Positions 25,752-34,647 of a stretch of DNA of 64,000 bases are shown in pieces; the stretch's first letter is position 1, and the number at the start of each line of letters is the position of its first letter. Location: assembly GCA_002435595.1 (NCBI GenBank), contig DJBL01000070.1, positions 62,001 through 126,000 of the forward strand. Direction: 5' to 3'. This DNA comes from Stenotrophomonas maltophilia. Its GTDB lineage: Bacteria; Pseudomonadota; Gammaproteobacteria; Xanthomonadales; Xanthomonadaceae. The notes under the pieces were generated by a model. It was not told the DNA's origin and searched no databases. It was given only the letters and a program-made list of their open reading frames with translations. Position numbers and translations under genes: made by a program.

Positions 25752-26659
25752 GCCAGCGACCGCTCCACGCTCAATACCATCAGGCCCTGGGCGCCAGCGC
25801 GCTCCAGTTCTTCCAACCGCTGCCAGGTCAATGCACCGTGGCACATGGTCTGCAAACGCAGGTGGCCGCCGTCATCGGGCAGCTGCACCAGCGGGTCGGC
25901 ATCGGGCAGCAGCCGGCTCAGCTCGGAGACCCGGTCCAGCGCGGCACGGAACATCAGCAGCTTGCTGTCCTGGACCTTGACCACGCCGTCCAGGCGGCGC
26001 AGCAACATCGCCATCAGGCCGGCGCGCGCGTCGTCCGGGGTCTTCACCGGACCGGCCAGCACCGCCTCGCTTTCCAGCAGGGTCTCCACCGGCTTGAGCT
26101 GGTTGGCTGCCAGGGTGGCGCCGCTGGACACCAGGTCGCAGATCAGATCGGCGGTGCCCAGGCGCGGTGCGATTTCGACCGAGCCGGACAGCTCCACCAC
26201 CTGCGCATCGACACCGCGGGCGGCCAGCCAGTCGGCCAGGATCGCCGGGTAGCTGGTGGCGATGCGCTTGCCAGCCAGTTGTTCAACGCCGGTCCACTGC
26301 CACTCTTCGGGCACGGCGAGCATCAACCGGCACTGGCCGAAGTTCAGGCCACGCAGCGCCTGGTAGGCATCGGGCAGGCCGATCCGGCGGCGCGCAGCGC
26401 CCTGTTCGTCCAGCTCGTTGCGGCCGACGATGCCGAAATCGCAGACCCCATCGGCGATCAGCCCGGGGATGTCGTCGTCGCGCACCAGCAGCAGGTCCAC
26501 CGGCAGCGATTCGCCGTAGCAGAACAGCTTGTCGCGGCTTTGCCGCCAGCTCAGCCCGCAGGCGGTGAGCAGGCTGCGCGCCGGCTCGGCCAGCCGCCCG
26601 CTCTTCTGGATGGCGATCCGCAGCCGGTCGCGGGCCGGGGCGTTCTGGGTTGCACTCAT
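25748..26659 (-). CDS. hisG: ATP phosphoribosyltransferase, long form
   Basis: 303-residue HisG with catalytic domains plus a C-terminal regulatory domain, so the long, self-sufficient form that does not need HisZ and is normally inhibited by histidine. Seen are RLRIAIQKSGRLAEPARSLL, VRDDDIPGLIADGVCDFGIVGRNEL, ATSYPAILADWL and LICDLVSSGATLAANQL. The regulatory part begins about residue 225. The ATG at 26659 follows the regulator gene by 13 bases. Confidence 0.96.
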   Translation of the reverse strand: MSATQNAPARDRLRIAIQKSGRLAEPARSLLTACGLSWRQSRDKLFCYGESLPVDLLLVRDDDIPGLIADGVCDFGIVGRNELDEQGAARRRIGLPDAYQALRGLNFGQCRLMLAVPEEWQWTGVEQLAGKRIATSYPAILADWLAARGVDAQVVELSGSVEIAPRLGTADLICDLVSSGATLAANQLKPVETLLESEAVLAGPVKTPDDARAGLMAMLLRRLDGVVKVQDSKLLMFRAALDRVSELSRLLPDADPLVQLPDDGGHLRLQTMCHGALTWQRLEELERAGAQGLMVLSVERSLA

Positions 26660-26672
26660 GGGGGAGGCTCTC

Positions 26673-26999
26673 TTACTCGGATTCGGGGCTGGTGGGCGCG
26701 GCGGTGGCGGCGATGGCGGCGGCGTAACCGCGGTGGCCATGCTCCAGCGACCGCGCCACGCGGCCGGTGGTGGTGACGCTGACACCGGTCAACTCGTGGA
26801 TTTCGCGATACGGCACGCCCTGCTGAAGCAGCGGCACCACCTTCCAGCGGTCGGACAGCGCCTCCAGCTCGGCCGGGGTACACAGGTCACGCAGGAAATC
26901 GGTGACCTGGTCGGGGCGCGACAACGCGGCGAATGCCTCGGCCAGGCGGACAAGGTCGGCCTGGGCGTCTTTCTCACGGGGGGCGGGGCGTAGTTTCAT
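26673..26999 (-). CDS. YerC/YecD-family TrpR-like regulator, probable histidine-operon repressor (HisR)
   Basis: 108-residue relative of the tryptophan repressor. The TrpR-type helical fold with a helix-turn-helix is visible in TPAELEALSDRWKVVPLLQQGVPYREIHELTGVSVTTTGRVARSLEHG (residues about 41-88). It is the first gene of the leftward histidine operon. A perfect inverted repeat lies directly upstream, so self-regulation of the whole operon with histidine as co-repressor is the natural reading. Family members have been proposed as HisR in Xanthomonads; ligand and DNA contacts cannot be shown here. Confidence 0.88.
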   Translation of the reverse strand: MKLRPAPREKDAQADLVRLAEAFAALSRPDQVTDFLRDLCTPAELEALSDRWKVVPLLQQGVPYREIHELTGVSVTTTGRVARSLEHGHRGYAAAIAATAAPTSPESE

Positions 27000-27005
27000 C
27001 GTATC

Positions 27006-27029
27006 AATGTAATAGCGTGCTATTACATT
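27006..27029. promoter_or_regulatory. Inverted-repeat operator upstream of the histidine operon
   Basis: AATGTAATAGC, two bases, then GCTATTACATT: a perfect 11+11 palindrome, 7 to 30 bases before the ATG of the YerC/HisR gene. It is AT-rich amid GC-rich DNA and has the length and symmetry of TrpR-family operators. Its position would let the bound repressor cover the transcription or translation start of the operon. Confidence 0.8.
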
Positions 27030-27097
27030 AGCCCAAAGGACCGCGCGCGGTCAAACCATGTCGCGGCACCGACCAGCGCTGTTCAGGGAGTGGAAAA

Positions 27098-27125
27098 CGA
27101 AAAACGCCCGCAGGGCGGGCGCTTT
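27098..27125 (-). terminator. Rho-independent terminator after hisS and lipoprotein genes
   Basis: CGCCCGC (27105-27111), loop AGG, GCGGGCG (27115-27121). On the minus strand the stem is followed by TTTTTCGTTTTCC, a clear U tract. It ends the leftward hisS transcript 51 bases past the lipoprotein stop. Confidence 0.88.
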
Positions 27126-27175
27126 TCGGGGTGACGGGGCGTTTGAACGCCGTGCCGGCCTGCGGCCGAGGTGCC

Positions 27176-27469
27176 CTACCGGCAGGTCACCTCGGCGCGC
27201 AGGGCGCCCTGCCGCGGGCACTCGCCAAGCAGGCTACCCTGGCGGCTCGGGATGGACTGCACGGCCTCGAGCGCACCGGCCCCTTCCGGGCAGGCGTGCT
27301 CGGCCAGCCCGCGCAGATCGCGCTGCAGCTGCTCCGGGTCGATCGCGTGGCAGCGATCCACCGTCAAGCGGTAGTGCCCGGGGCCGAGCCGCTGCGTGCG
27401 CACCGCCGGATCGCTGTGGCAGGCGGCCAGCAGGAGCGCGATCAGCGCTCCTGCCGCGGGCCGCTTCAC
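27176..27469 (-). CDS. Small predicted lipoprotein, unknown function
   Basis: 97 residues with a lipoprotein signal (AGALIALLLAAC; lipid-bearing Cys17). The mature part has three further Cys residues (CHAID, CPEG, ECPRQ) and a final CR, which could form disulphides in the periplasm. The ATG overlaps the hisS TGA by 4 bases, so it is cotranslated with histidyl-tRNA synthetase. No family recognised. Confidence 0.75.
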   Translation of the reverse strand: MKRPAAGALIALLLAACHSDPAVRTQRLGPGHYRLTVDRCHAIDPEQLQRDLRGLAEHACPEGAGALEAVQSIPSRQGSLLGECPRQGALRAEVTCR

Positions 27470-28863
27470 GGCATGACCTTGGCCTGCTCCAGTTCCACCT
27501 GCAGGGTACTGGCCAGCTCCTCGCGGGAAACCTCGAACTGCTGCTCGCGCAGCAGGTCCTTGACCGCCACCACGCCACGCGCCAGCTCGTCTTCACCGGC
27601 CAGCACCACGAAGCGGATCCCGGCCTTGGCCGCGTACTGGAACTGCTTGCCGATCTTCTTCGGCTCCATCTGCACTTCAGCGTTGATGCCGCCGACGCGC
27701 AGGCGACGGGCGATATCCAGCGACTGCGGCAGGCTGGCATCGTCCATCAGCGCCACCAGCGCATGCACGCTGCTGTCCTCGATGCCGGCGATCAGGCCGG
27801 CCTCGCGCAGCTGCCAGAACAGGCGGGTGAGCCCGATGGAAATGCCCACGCCCGGCAGCCTGGACTTGCTGTAGTGGCTGGCCAGGTCTTCATAACGGCC
27901 GCCCGAGCAGATCGAGCCGATCTGCGGGTGGTCGGTGAGCGTGGTCTCATAGACGGTGCCGGTGTAGTAATCCAGGCCGCGGGCAATGGAGAAGTTGAGG
28001 CAGTAAGCGCTGTCAGGCACGCCCAGCGCCTTGACCAGCTCCAGCACGTCGCGCAGCTCGGCCACGCCCGCCTTGAGGGTGTCGCTGGCGGCCGGGTCGG
28101 CCAGCAGCGCATCCAGCTGCGCCAACGCGTCGGCGTGGCTGCTGGAGCGCACCGCGACGAAGGCCAGGATCCGCTCGACCTGCTCGGCGGGAATGCCGAA
28201 GCCCTCGCCCACCAGGGTCTCGCGCACGTAGTCCGGGCCGCGCTTGTCCAGCTTGTCCACTTCGCGCAGCACCGCCAGCTGGCGCTCGCCATCGGCCACG
28301 CCCAGGCTTTCAAAGAAGCCGCGCAGCAGCTTGCGGTTGTTCAACTGGATGCTGAAATCACCAATGCTCAGTTCGGCGAACACGGCGTGGATCACCGCCA
28401 GCACTTCGGCGTCGTAACGCACGCTCAGGCTGTCCTTGCCGATCACATCGATGTCGCACTGGTAGAACTCGCGGAAACGACCGCGCTGGGCACGCTCGCC
28501 GCGGTACACGCGCTGCATCTGGTACCGACGGAACGGGAAGGTCAGGTCGTGTTCGTGCTCGGCCACGTAGCGCGCCAGCGGCACGGTCAGGTCGAAGCGC
28601 AACGCCAGCTCGGGCAGCGCCTTGTCGCCCGCTTCGGCGGCATTGGCCAGCGCGCCGGTGGACTGCACGAAATACACCTGGCGCTCGGTTTCGCCGCCGG
28701 ACTTGGTCAACAGCACGTCGGACAGCTCGAACACCGGCGTCTCCACCGGCAGGAACCCGAACCGCTCGTAATTGCGGCGGATGACGTCCAGCATGCGCTG
28801 GAACGCGATCTGCTCGCGCGGCAGCAATTCCATGATGCCGGGCGGCGTACGGGGCTTGATCAC
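27466..28863 (-). CDS. hisS: Histidyl-tRNA synthetase
   Basis: 465-residue class II aminoacyl-tRNA synthetase. Motif 2 is seen in FRRYQMQRVYRGERAQRGRFREFYQCDIDVIG. The histidine signature blocks are ALRFDLTVPLARY, ARGLDYYTGTVYE and GGRYEDLA. Motif 3 is GVGISIGLTRL. An anticodon-binding domain follows from about residue 370. The start is GTG at 28863 (giving MIKPRTPPGIMELLP), with AGGAG ten bases upstream; the longer ATG-started frame upstream lacks family-like sequence. A TAGAAT box on the minus strand at 28905-28910 may be its -10 element. Confidence 0.95.
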   Translation of the reverse strand: MIKPRTPPGIMELLPREQIAFQRMLDVIRRNYERFGFLPVETPVFELSDVLLTKSGGETERQVYFVQSTGALANAAEAGDKALPELALRFDLTVPLARYVAEHEHDLTFPFRRYQMQRVYRGERAQRGRFREFYQCDIDVIGKDSLSVRYDAEVLAVIHAVFAELSIGDFSIQLNNRKLLRGFFESLGVADGERQLAVLREVDKLDKRGPDYVRETLVGEGFGIPAEQVERILAFVAVRSSSHADALAQLDALLADPAASDTLKAGVAELRDVLELVKALGVPDSAYCLNFSIARGLDYYTGTVYETTLTDHPQIGSICSGGRYEDLASHYSKSRLPGVGISIGLTRLFWQLREAGLIAGIEDSSVHALVALMDDASLPQSLDIARRLRVGGINAEVQMEPKKIGKQFQYAAKAGIRFVVLAGEDELARGVVAVKDLLREQQFEVSREELASTLQVELEQAKVMP

Positions 28864-29004
28864 TTGCGGGACTCCTGCGAATCGGGGGGATGAGCTAGCG
28901 GCATATTCTAGCCGCAGCCGGGCGGCGCGACCGCAGCGGCGCACCACGGTCCGGGCAAACGGCCGCATGAAGTATCATAAGCAGGCCCCGCTCCCTGGTT
29001 CGAC

Positions 29005-29760
29005 ATGACCCGGCCCCACTCCGGTACCGCCCTTTCCGCCGTTGAAGACCCCGCCAGCCCGGGCTGCTCGCCGCTGCGCGACTGCCTGCACTGCTCGGTG
29101 CGCCACCTGGCGGTGTGCTCGGCGCTGTCCCCGGACGAGGTGCAGGCACTGGAACGGGTGACGGTCTCCCAACCGCTGCCGCTGGGTGCCACCCTGGCCC
29201 GCAGCGGCGAGCCGCGCCAACATGTCTATACCTTGACCGCCGGCGCGCTGCGCCTGGTGCGCACCCTGGCCGATGGCCGTCGCCAGATCAGCGGCTTCGT
29301 GCTGCCCGGCGACTACCTGGGCCTGACCGGCAGCGACAACCACCGTTACGACATCGAGGCGATCGCCGACAGCCGGGTCTGCCGGGTGGCGCTGCCGCAG
29401 ATGAAGGACCTGCGCTCGCGCTATCCGCACCTGGAGCGCAAGCTGCTGCAGCGCGCCTGCCAGGCACTGGATGATGCGCAGGATGCCGCGTTGTCGCTGG
29501 CGCGTTTGCAACCGGCCGAAAAACTCGCCGATTTCCTGCTGCGGCTGGCCGCGCGCGAGGCACGGCTGGGTGCCGACGGCCTGCGGGTGACCCTGCCGAT
29601 GGGCCGCGGCGATATCGCCGACCACCTCGGCCTGACCATGGAAACGGTCAGCCGCACCTTCACCAAGCTGCGCCAGCAGGGCCTGATCGCCCTGCCCCAC
29701 CTGAACACGGTGGAGATCCTCGACGAGGCCGGCCTGCAGGCGCTCACCGGCGACGCATGA
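29005..29760 (+). CDS. FNR-type Crp-family transcriptional regulator
   Basis: 251-residue regulator with a cNMP-binding-like beta roll (about 45-150), a dimer helix and a winged helix-turn-helix (GRGDIADHLGLTMETVSRTFTKL). Cys21, Cys27, Cys30 and Cys38 near the N-terminus plus Cys126 could hold an oxygen-sensitive 4Fe-4S cluster. The spacing C-x2-C-x7-C is like the FnrL/FnrN type, whereas E. coli FNR has C-x2-C-x5-C. The E-xx-S-R recognition helix predicts a TTGAT-N4-ATCAA site. Divergent from hisS. It is not Clp, the cAMP/c-di-GMP regulator of Xanthomonas, which lacks these cysteines. Confidence 0.9.
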   Translation: MTRPHSGTALSAVEDPASPGCSPLRDCLHCSVRHLAVCSALSPDEVQALERVTVSQPLPLGATLARSGEPRQHVYTLTAGALRLVRTLADGRRQISGFVLPGDYLGLTGSDNHRYDIEAIADSRVCRVALPQMKDLRSRYPHLERKLLQRACQALDDAQDAALSLARLQPAEKLADFLLRLAAREARLGADGLRVTLPMGRGDIADHLGLTMETVSRTFTKLRQQGLIALPHLNTVEILDEAGLQALTGDA

Positions 29761-29767
29761 GCGCGCC

Positions 29768-29785
29768 GGGCAGCGCCCGCTGCCC
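29768..29785. terminator. Bidirectional hairpin between fnr-type gene and thrC
   Basis: GGGCAGC, loop GCCC, GCTGCCC form a perfect 7-base stem that exactly fills the gap between the two convergent stop codons. No T run is present, so it acts at best as a weak terminator or a block to 3' decay. Confidence 0.55.
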
Positions 29786-31078
29786 TCACCCCTGCAGCAG
29801 CACCTCGCGCAGCGCGGCATAGTCCGGCGGGCATGACTGCGCATGCGCCGGGCGCTGCAGCAGCGCGGCCAGCGAGGCCGGCACCGCGACCGCCTGGCCG
29901 ATCAACGGCTCCACCACCGACTCGAACTTGGCCGGATGCGCGGTAGCCGCCACGGCCCAGTGCCCCGGCACGCCTTCGGCGCGCAGCTGCTCCAGCAGCG
30001 CCACCGCCGTGGCGGTATGCGGGCAGAACACGTCCCCGGCCTGTGCCGACCGCCGCGCGATCAGCGCGCCGATGGCTGCATCGTCCACCGCCTCGGCACG
30101 GAACTGCGCCCGCAGTGCGGCATCGTCGTCGGCATACAGCCAACGCAGCCGTTCGAAATTGCTTGGGGCGCCCACGTCCATGGCGTTGGCCAGGGTGGCC
30201 ACGCTGGTCGCCGGCTGGTAGGCGGCCCCATGGAAGAAGCGCGGCAGCACGTCGTTGGCGTTGGTCGCCAGCGCAATCCGGCCCAGCGGCAGGCCCATCG
30301 CCCGCGCCAGCACGGCGGCCATCGCATTGCCGAGGTTGCCGGTGGGTACCACCAGGTTGAGCACCTCGCCGGTGGCGGCATGATGGGTCAGCGCCGCGTG
30401 CGCGTAATAGCTCATCTGCGGCAGCCAGCGCCCAAGGCTGATGCTGTTGGCCGAGCTCAGCGGCACCTGCGCCTGCAGCGCGCGGTCGCCGAGGGCCTGC
30501 TTGACCATCGCCTGGCAGTCATCGAACGACCCGGCCACGCGCAAGGCCTGGATGTTGTCGCCGAAGCAGCCCAGCTGGTGTGCCTGGCGCGGCGACACCC
30601 GGCCGTCGGGATACAACACCACTACGCGGATCCCCGGCTGGCGGTGGAACGCAGCGGCAACGGCGGCGCCCGTATCGCCGGAGGTGGCCACCACGATGGT
30701 CAACTCAGTGGCGCGCTCGCGCTGCAGGTGGGCCAGGCTGGCCGCCAGGAAGCGTGCGCCGAAATCCTTGAACGCTGCGGTGGGGCCGTGGAACAGCTCC
30801 AGCACGTGGTCGCCGGGCGTACTCAGCGCGCGCAGCGGCGCGGGGAAGTCGAAGGCCTGTTCGCACAGGCTCGCCAACTGCGGTTGCAATGCATCGCCAG
30901 CGAAATACGGCGCGAGCACCGCGGCGGCATCGGCGGCCAGCGATCCCTGCGCCGTCCACGCACGCGATTGCGGGCGCTGCGCCGGCACGTACAGGCCGCC
31001 ATCGGGGGCCAGGCCCGCAGCGATGGCCTGGCTCAGGGTGGCCGGCGGCGCAGCATGGCGGGTGGAAACGAAGTTCAT
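29786..31078 (-). CDS. thrC: Threonine synthase
   Basis: 430-residue PLP enzyme that converts O-phosphohomoserine to threonine. The PLP lysine lies in ELFHGPTAAFKDFGARFLA (about residue 105). Also seen are VATSGDTGAAVAAAFHRQPG and VVPTGNLGNAMAAVLARAMGLP. The ATG at 31078 has AGGA upstream; the frame extends ten codons further without support. It is the last gene of thrABC, 34 bases after thrB. Confidence 0.95.
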   Translation of the reverse strand: MNFVSTRHAAPPATLSQAIAAGLAPDGGLYVPAQRPQSRAWTAQGSLAADAAAVLAPYFAGDALQPQLASLCEQAFDFPAPLRALSTPGDHVLELFHGPTAAFKDFGARFLAASLAHLQRERATELTIVVATSGDTGAAVAAAFHRQPGIRVVVLYPDGRVSPRQAHQLGCFGDNIQALRVAGSFDDCQAMVKQALGDRALQAQVPLSSANSISLGRWLPQMSYYAHAALTHHAATGEVLNLVVPTGNLGNAMAAVLARAMGLPLGRIALATNANDVLPRFFHGAAYQPATSVATLANAMDVGAPSNFERLRWLYADDDAALRAQFRAEAVDDAAIGALIARRSAQAGDVFCPHTATAVALLEQLRAEGVPGHWAVAATAHPAKFESVVEPLIGQAVAVPASLAALLQRPAHAQSCPPDYAALREVLLQG

Positions 31079-31112
31079 CGGAGATCCTGCGAATAAGAAA
31101 GGGAACAAACGT

Positions 31113-32045
31113 TCACAGCAACTGCGCGCCGGGAGCGTTCAACGGCGACACCCAGCCCTGGCTGTCGAAACCGGCCGCGGCAAATGCCTGCTGCACCAGC
31201 GCCTGTGCGGCCAGGGCCTGCTCGCGCTGCTCGAACCAGGCAAACACGCTCGGCCCGGCACCGGAGATGCTGGCGCCCATCGCACCTGCGGCCAGGGCAG
31301 CATCGCGCGCGGCGTGGAAACCGCCGATCAGGCCGGCGCGACGCGGCTCCACCAGGACATCGCGCAGGCCGGCGCGGACCAGCGCTGCGTCGGCGTTGAA
31401 ACACCCACACAGCACCAGGGCCAGGTGCGCGCTCTGCTGCACGAATTCACCCAGCGCGTAATGGCCCTGCAAGGCGGCACGCGCGTGCCGGGTTTCCAGT
31501 ACGGCCTCCGGATGCACCAGCAGGCTGTGCCAGGCATCGGGGACCGGGATCGGCACCAGCTGCTCGGCCGTACTCAACACCAGCCCGCCGAGCAGCATCG
31601 GGCCCAGGTTGTCGCCATGCCGCCCACCGCTGGCTACCGCCTCGCCGGACAACGCGAACGGGTACAGCGCCGCGCGCGGCAGCGGCGTGTCCAACAGTGC
31701 ATTGGCAGCCACCAGCGCGGCCACGCAGGAGGCCGCCGAACCGCCCATGCCCGAGCCCAGCGCGATACCCTTGTCGATCTCCACCTCGAACCCGAACGGC
31801 AGCGCCAGCGCTTCGCGCAGCGCGATCAACGCCGCGCCGGCGGTGTTGTCCGGCGCGTGCAGCGGCAGCGCGAACGCGGTGCCGCGGATCGCGGCGATGC
31901 GCACCTCCGGGGCGTCGATGCGCCGCACGCTGACCGTATCGCCGACCCCGGCAATGGCATGGCCGAGGATGTCAAAACCCACCGCGGCATTGCCCACCGA
32001 GGCCGGCGAGAAGGCGCGCGCCACCGTGTGCGTTGCCTCCCTCAC
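31113..32045 (-). CDS. thrB: Homoserine kinase
   Basis: 310-residue GHMP-family kinase that phosphorylates homoserine. Motifs are ARAFSPASVGNAAVGFDILG near the N-terminus, the ATP loop GIALGSGMGGSAASCVAAL (about residues 92-110) and GASISGAGPSVFAW near the end. The start is GTG (32043-32045), overlapping the thrA TGA as GTGA, so synthesis is coupled to ThrA. Confidence 0.95.
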   Translation of the reverse strand: MREATHTVARAFSPASVGNAAVGFDILGHAIAGVGDTVSVRRIDAPEVRIAAIRGTAFALPLHAPDNTAGAALIALREALALPFGFEVEIDKGIALGSGMGGSAASCVAALVAANALLDTPLPRAALYPFALSGEAVASGGRHGDNLGPMLLGGLVLSTAEQLVPIPVPDAWHSLLVHPEAVLETRHARAALQGHYALGEFVQQSAHLALVLCGCFNADAALVRAGLRDVLVEPRRAGLIGGFHAARDAALAAGAMGASISGAGPSVFAWFEQREQALAAQALVQQAFAAAGFDSQGWVSPLNAPGAQLL

Positions 32046-34558
32046 AGCCGCGCTCCTTCACCCACGGCCACCCGCAGCACGTCGGCGAACACCCCCGCCG
32101 CGGTGACCTCCGGGCCGGCGCCCGGGCCCTGCACCACCAGCGGGTTGTCGCAGTAACGGCGGGTGGTGAACTGCACCACGTTGTCGGTCAGGCGCAGCGT
32201 GGCGAAGGCATGGCTGGCCGGCAGCTCGACCAGGCCGACCTGCGCGCCCTCGGCCGACAGCCGCGCCACATAGCGCAGCACCGCACCGCGCGCGCGGGCC
32301 TGGTCCAGGCGTTGCGCCAACAGCGCATCGACCACGCCCAGGCCCTGCATGAACTGCTCCACGCTGGCCTGGCGCAGCGCCTCGGGGACCAGGCTTTCCA
32401 CCTGTACCTGCGCCAGGCTCAGCTCGCGCCCGGCCTCGCGCGCCAGGATCACCAGCTTGCGCGCCACGTCCACGCCGGACAGGTCATCGCGCGGGTCCGG
32501 CTCGGTGTAGCCCATGCCACGCGCCTCGGCCACCAGCGCCGAGAACGGCACCTGACCGTCGTATTTGTTGAACAGCCAGGCCAGCGTGCCGGAGAAGATC
32601 CCGTCGATGGCCAGCACTTCATCACCGGTATCGACCAGGTCGCGCAGCGTGGTGATCACCGGCAGGCCCGCGCCGACGGTGGCCTCGTAACGGAACCGTG
32701 CGCCGCTGGCCGCAGCCGCCTCGCGGATGGCGTGGTAGCGCGGCAACGGGCCGGCGCCGGCCTGCTTGTTGGGCGTCACCACGTGGATGCCGGCGGCCAG
32801 CCAACCGGCGTAACGGTCGGCCACTTCGGCGCTGCCGCTGCAATCGATGATGAGCGCATGCGGCAGATGGGCCGACAGCAGGTGTTCGGTGAACGCGTCC
32901 AGGTCGGTGGCCACCGCGCCGTCGGCCAGCGCGGCGCGCCAGTCGCCCTGCGCGCCACGCGGATCCAGCAGCATGCGGTTGCGCGCCGCTACCGCGCGCA
33001 GCCGCAGGTCCACGTTGGCCCGCGACAGCAGCTGCGCCTGGGCGGCCTGCAACTGGTCCAGCAGCGCGGCGCCCACGTTGCCCGGGCCGATCACGCCGAC
33101 CGAGAAGGTCTGCGGCGACAGCCAGAACCCGGCATGCGCCGCGCGCAGTGCCTTGGTGGCGTGGCGGCTGTCCACCGCCACCGAGATGTTGCGCTCGGAC
33201 GACCCCTGTGCGATCGCCAGGATGTTGACCTGCGCGCGGCCCAGCGATTCGAACAGGCGCGCGGCCACGCCCGGCTGGCCGGCCATGCCGTCACCCACCG
33301 CCGCCAGCACGCTGACATTGTCGGTGAGCTGCACGCGCTGCACCTGGCCAAGCCCCAGCTCATGGGCGAACGCATGCAGCAACGCATCGCGCGCGCGCAC
33401 CGCCTCGGCCTGCCGCACCACGCAGCAGATCGAGTGTTCCGAGGAGCCCTGGGAGATCATCACCACCGACACATGCGCGTTGCGCAGCGCGGCGAACACC
33501 CGCTCGGCAGTGCCGGGCACGCCGATCAGACCGGTGCCCTCCAGGTTCAGGACCGCCAGGTCCGGGCTCAGCGTGAGCCCCTTGATCGGTCCGGACACCG
33601 TGCGCTCGGCGGTGATCCGCGTGCCGGGGTGGTCGGGGTGGAAGGTATTGCGGATGATGATCGGCAGCCCGCGCTCGATGGCCGGCGACATGGTCTGCGG
33701 ATGCACCACCTTGGCCCCGAAGTAGGCCAGCTCACACGCTTCATCGTAGCTGAGCGCCTCCAGCTGCACCGCTTCGGGCACGACCCGCGGGTCGGCCGAG
33801 AGCACGCCGTCCACATCGGTCCAGATGTGCAGCTCGTCGGCATTGAACAGGGCGGCGAAGATCGCTCCGGAATAATCGCTGCCGTTGCGGCCCAGCGTGG
33901 TCACGCGGTCGCGGCGATCACGTGCGACGAACCCGGTGGCCACCACCCGCGGGCCGGGGTGCTGCTCGCGCCAGGTGGCCAGGCGCTGCGCACTCTGCAC
34001 CCAGTCCACGTCCACGCCCAGCTCGCCGCGATCGACCACCAGCACCTCGCGCGCATCCAGCACCGCGCAGTCCTCGCCCAGACTCTGCAGGTAGTGCCCG
34101 AGCAGATGTGCCGAGTACACCTCGCCCAGCCCCTGCACGCGGTCGAGCACTTCGGCAGGCAGCTCACCGATCACCGCCAGCGCGCCCATGACGTCGGCCA
34201 GGTGGTCAAAGCGCGCATCCAGCCATTCCACGGTAGGCCCGGCGTGCTCGCCGAGCAGCGCCACGGCCGCGCCGCGATGGCGTGCCCGCAGCGCATGCCA
34301 CTCCTCGCGCCACAGCGGCGCATCGTCGGCGGCCAGCCCGGCCAGCGTGATCAGCGCATCGGTCACCCCCTTCATCGCCGAGACCACGGTCACCTGCACC
34401 GCTTCGTCGCGGGCCAGCAGCAGTTGGGCCACGTGTCGGTACCGCTCGGCATCGGCCACCGAGGTGCCGCCGAACTTGTGCACCACGGTGGAGGTGGCAG
34501 CCCGCAGGACCGGGGCGGAAGAGTCAGCGACAACAGGAGAGACGGCGACGGAAGACAT
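32042..34558 (-). CDS. thrA: Bifunctional aspartate kinase / homoserine dehydrogenase I
   Basis: 838-residue fusion. The aspartokinase domain (about 25-310) starts VHKFGGTSVADAERYRHVAQLL and has GRNGSDYSGAIFA. Two ACT regulatory domains span about 330-480 and include GTGLIGVPGTAERVF and SSEHSICCVV. The homoserine dehydrogenase domain (about 490-838) has VGVIGPGNVGAALLDQL, VVTPNKQAG and the catalytic EATVGAGLPVITTL. Threonine normally inhibits this form. Read from ATG at 34558 with GAGG 7 bases upstream. The leader peptide upstream gives threonine-dependent control of expression. Confidence 0.96.
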   Translation of the reverse strand: MSSVAVSPVVADSSAPVLRAATSTVVHKFGGTSVADAERYRHVAQLLLARDEAVQVTVVSAMKGVTDALITLAGLAADDAPLWREEWHALRARHRGAAVALLGEHAGPTVEWLDARFDHLADVMGALAVIGELPAEVLDRVQGLGEVYSAHLLGHYLQSLGEDCAVLDAREVLVVDRGELGVDVDWVQSAQRLATWREQHPGPRVVATGFVARDRRDRVTTLGRNGSDYSGAIFAALFNADELHIWTDVDGVLSADPRVVPEAVQLEALSYDEACELAYFGAKVVHPQTMSPAIERGLPIIIRNTFHPDHPGTRITAERTVSGPIKGLTLSPDLAVLNLEGTGLIGVPGTAERVFAALRNAHVSVVMISQGSSEHSICCVVRQAEAVRARDALLHAFAHELGLGQVQRVQLTDNVSVLAAVGDGMAGQPGVAARLFESLGRAQVNILAIAQGSSERNISVAVDSRHATKALRAAHAGFWLSPQTFSVGVIGPGNVGAALLDQLQAAQAQLLSRANVDLRLRAVAARNRMLLDPRGAQGDWRAALADGAVATDLDAFTEHLLSAHLPHALIIDCSGSAEVADRYAGWLAAGIHVVTPNKQAGAGPLPRYHAIREAAAASGARFRYEATVGAGLPVITTLRDLVDTGDEVLAIDGIFSGTLAWLFNKYDGQVPFSALVAEARGMGYTEPDPRDDLSGVDVARKLVILAREAGRELSLAQVQVESLVPEALRQASVEQFMQGLGVVDALLAQRLDQARARGAVLRYVARLSAEGAQVGLVELPASHAFATLRLTDNVVQFTTRRYCDNPLVVQGPGAGPEVTAAGVFADVLRVAVGEGARL

Positions 34559-34574
34559 GGTGACCTCGATTCGA

Positions 34575-34633
34575 GGCCCCGCATCGGGTCAGGTTGAAGG
34601 CGCTCCCCCGCAACCTGTTCCGGGTGCGGGGCC
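34575..34633 (-). promoter_or_regulatory. Putative thr attenuator / SD-sequestering structures
   Basis: On the minus strand GGCCCCGCA (34633-34625) can pair with TGCGGGGCC (34583-34575), enclosing a CAGGTTG/CAACCTG hairpin (34617-34611 with 34596-34590). The same CCCCGCA can instead pair with TGCGGGG (34612-34606). A third hairpin, CCTCG-AAT-CGAGG (34576-34564), covers the GAGG ribosome site of thrA and shares two bases with the first. No U run is present, so control may act on translation rather than termination. Inference from base pairing only. Confidence 0.5.
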
Positions 34634-34647
34634 GTTGTTTTCGGAAA

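Noticed and set aside
32033..34597. Long open frame (854 codons) on the plus strand opposite thrA
   Set aside because: It is the antisense shadow of thrA in GC-rich DNA: His/Arg/Gln/Ala-rich, no domain, no ribosome site, and thrA has full family motifs.
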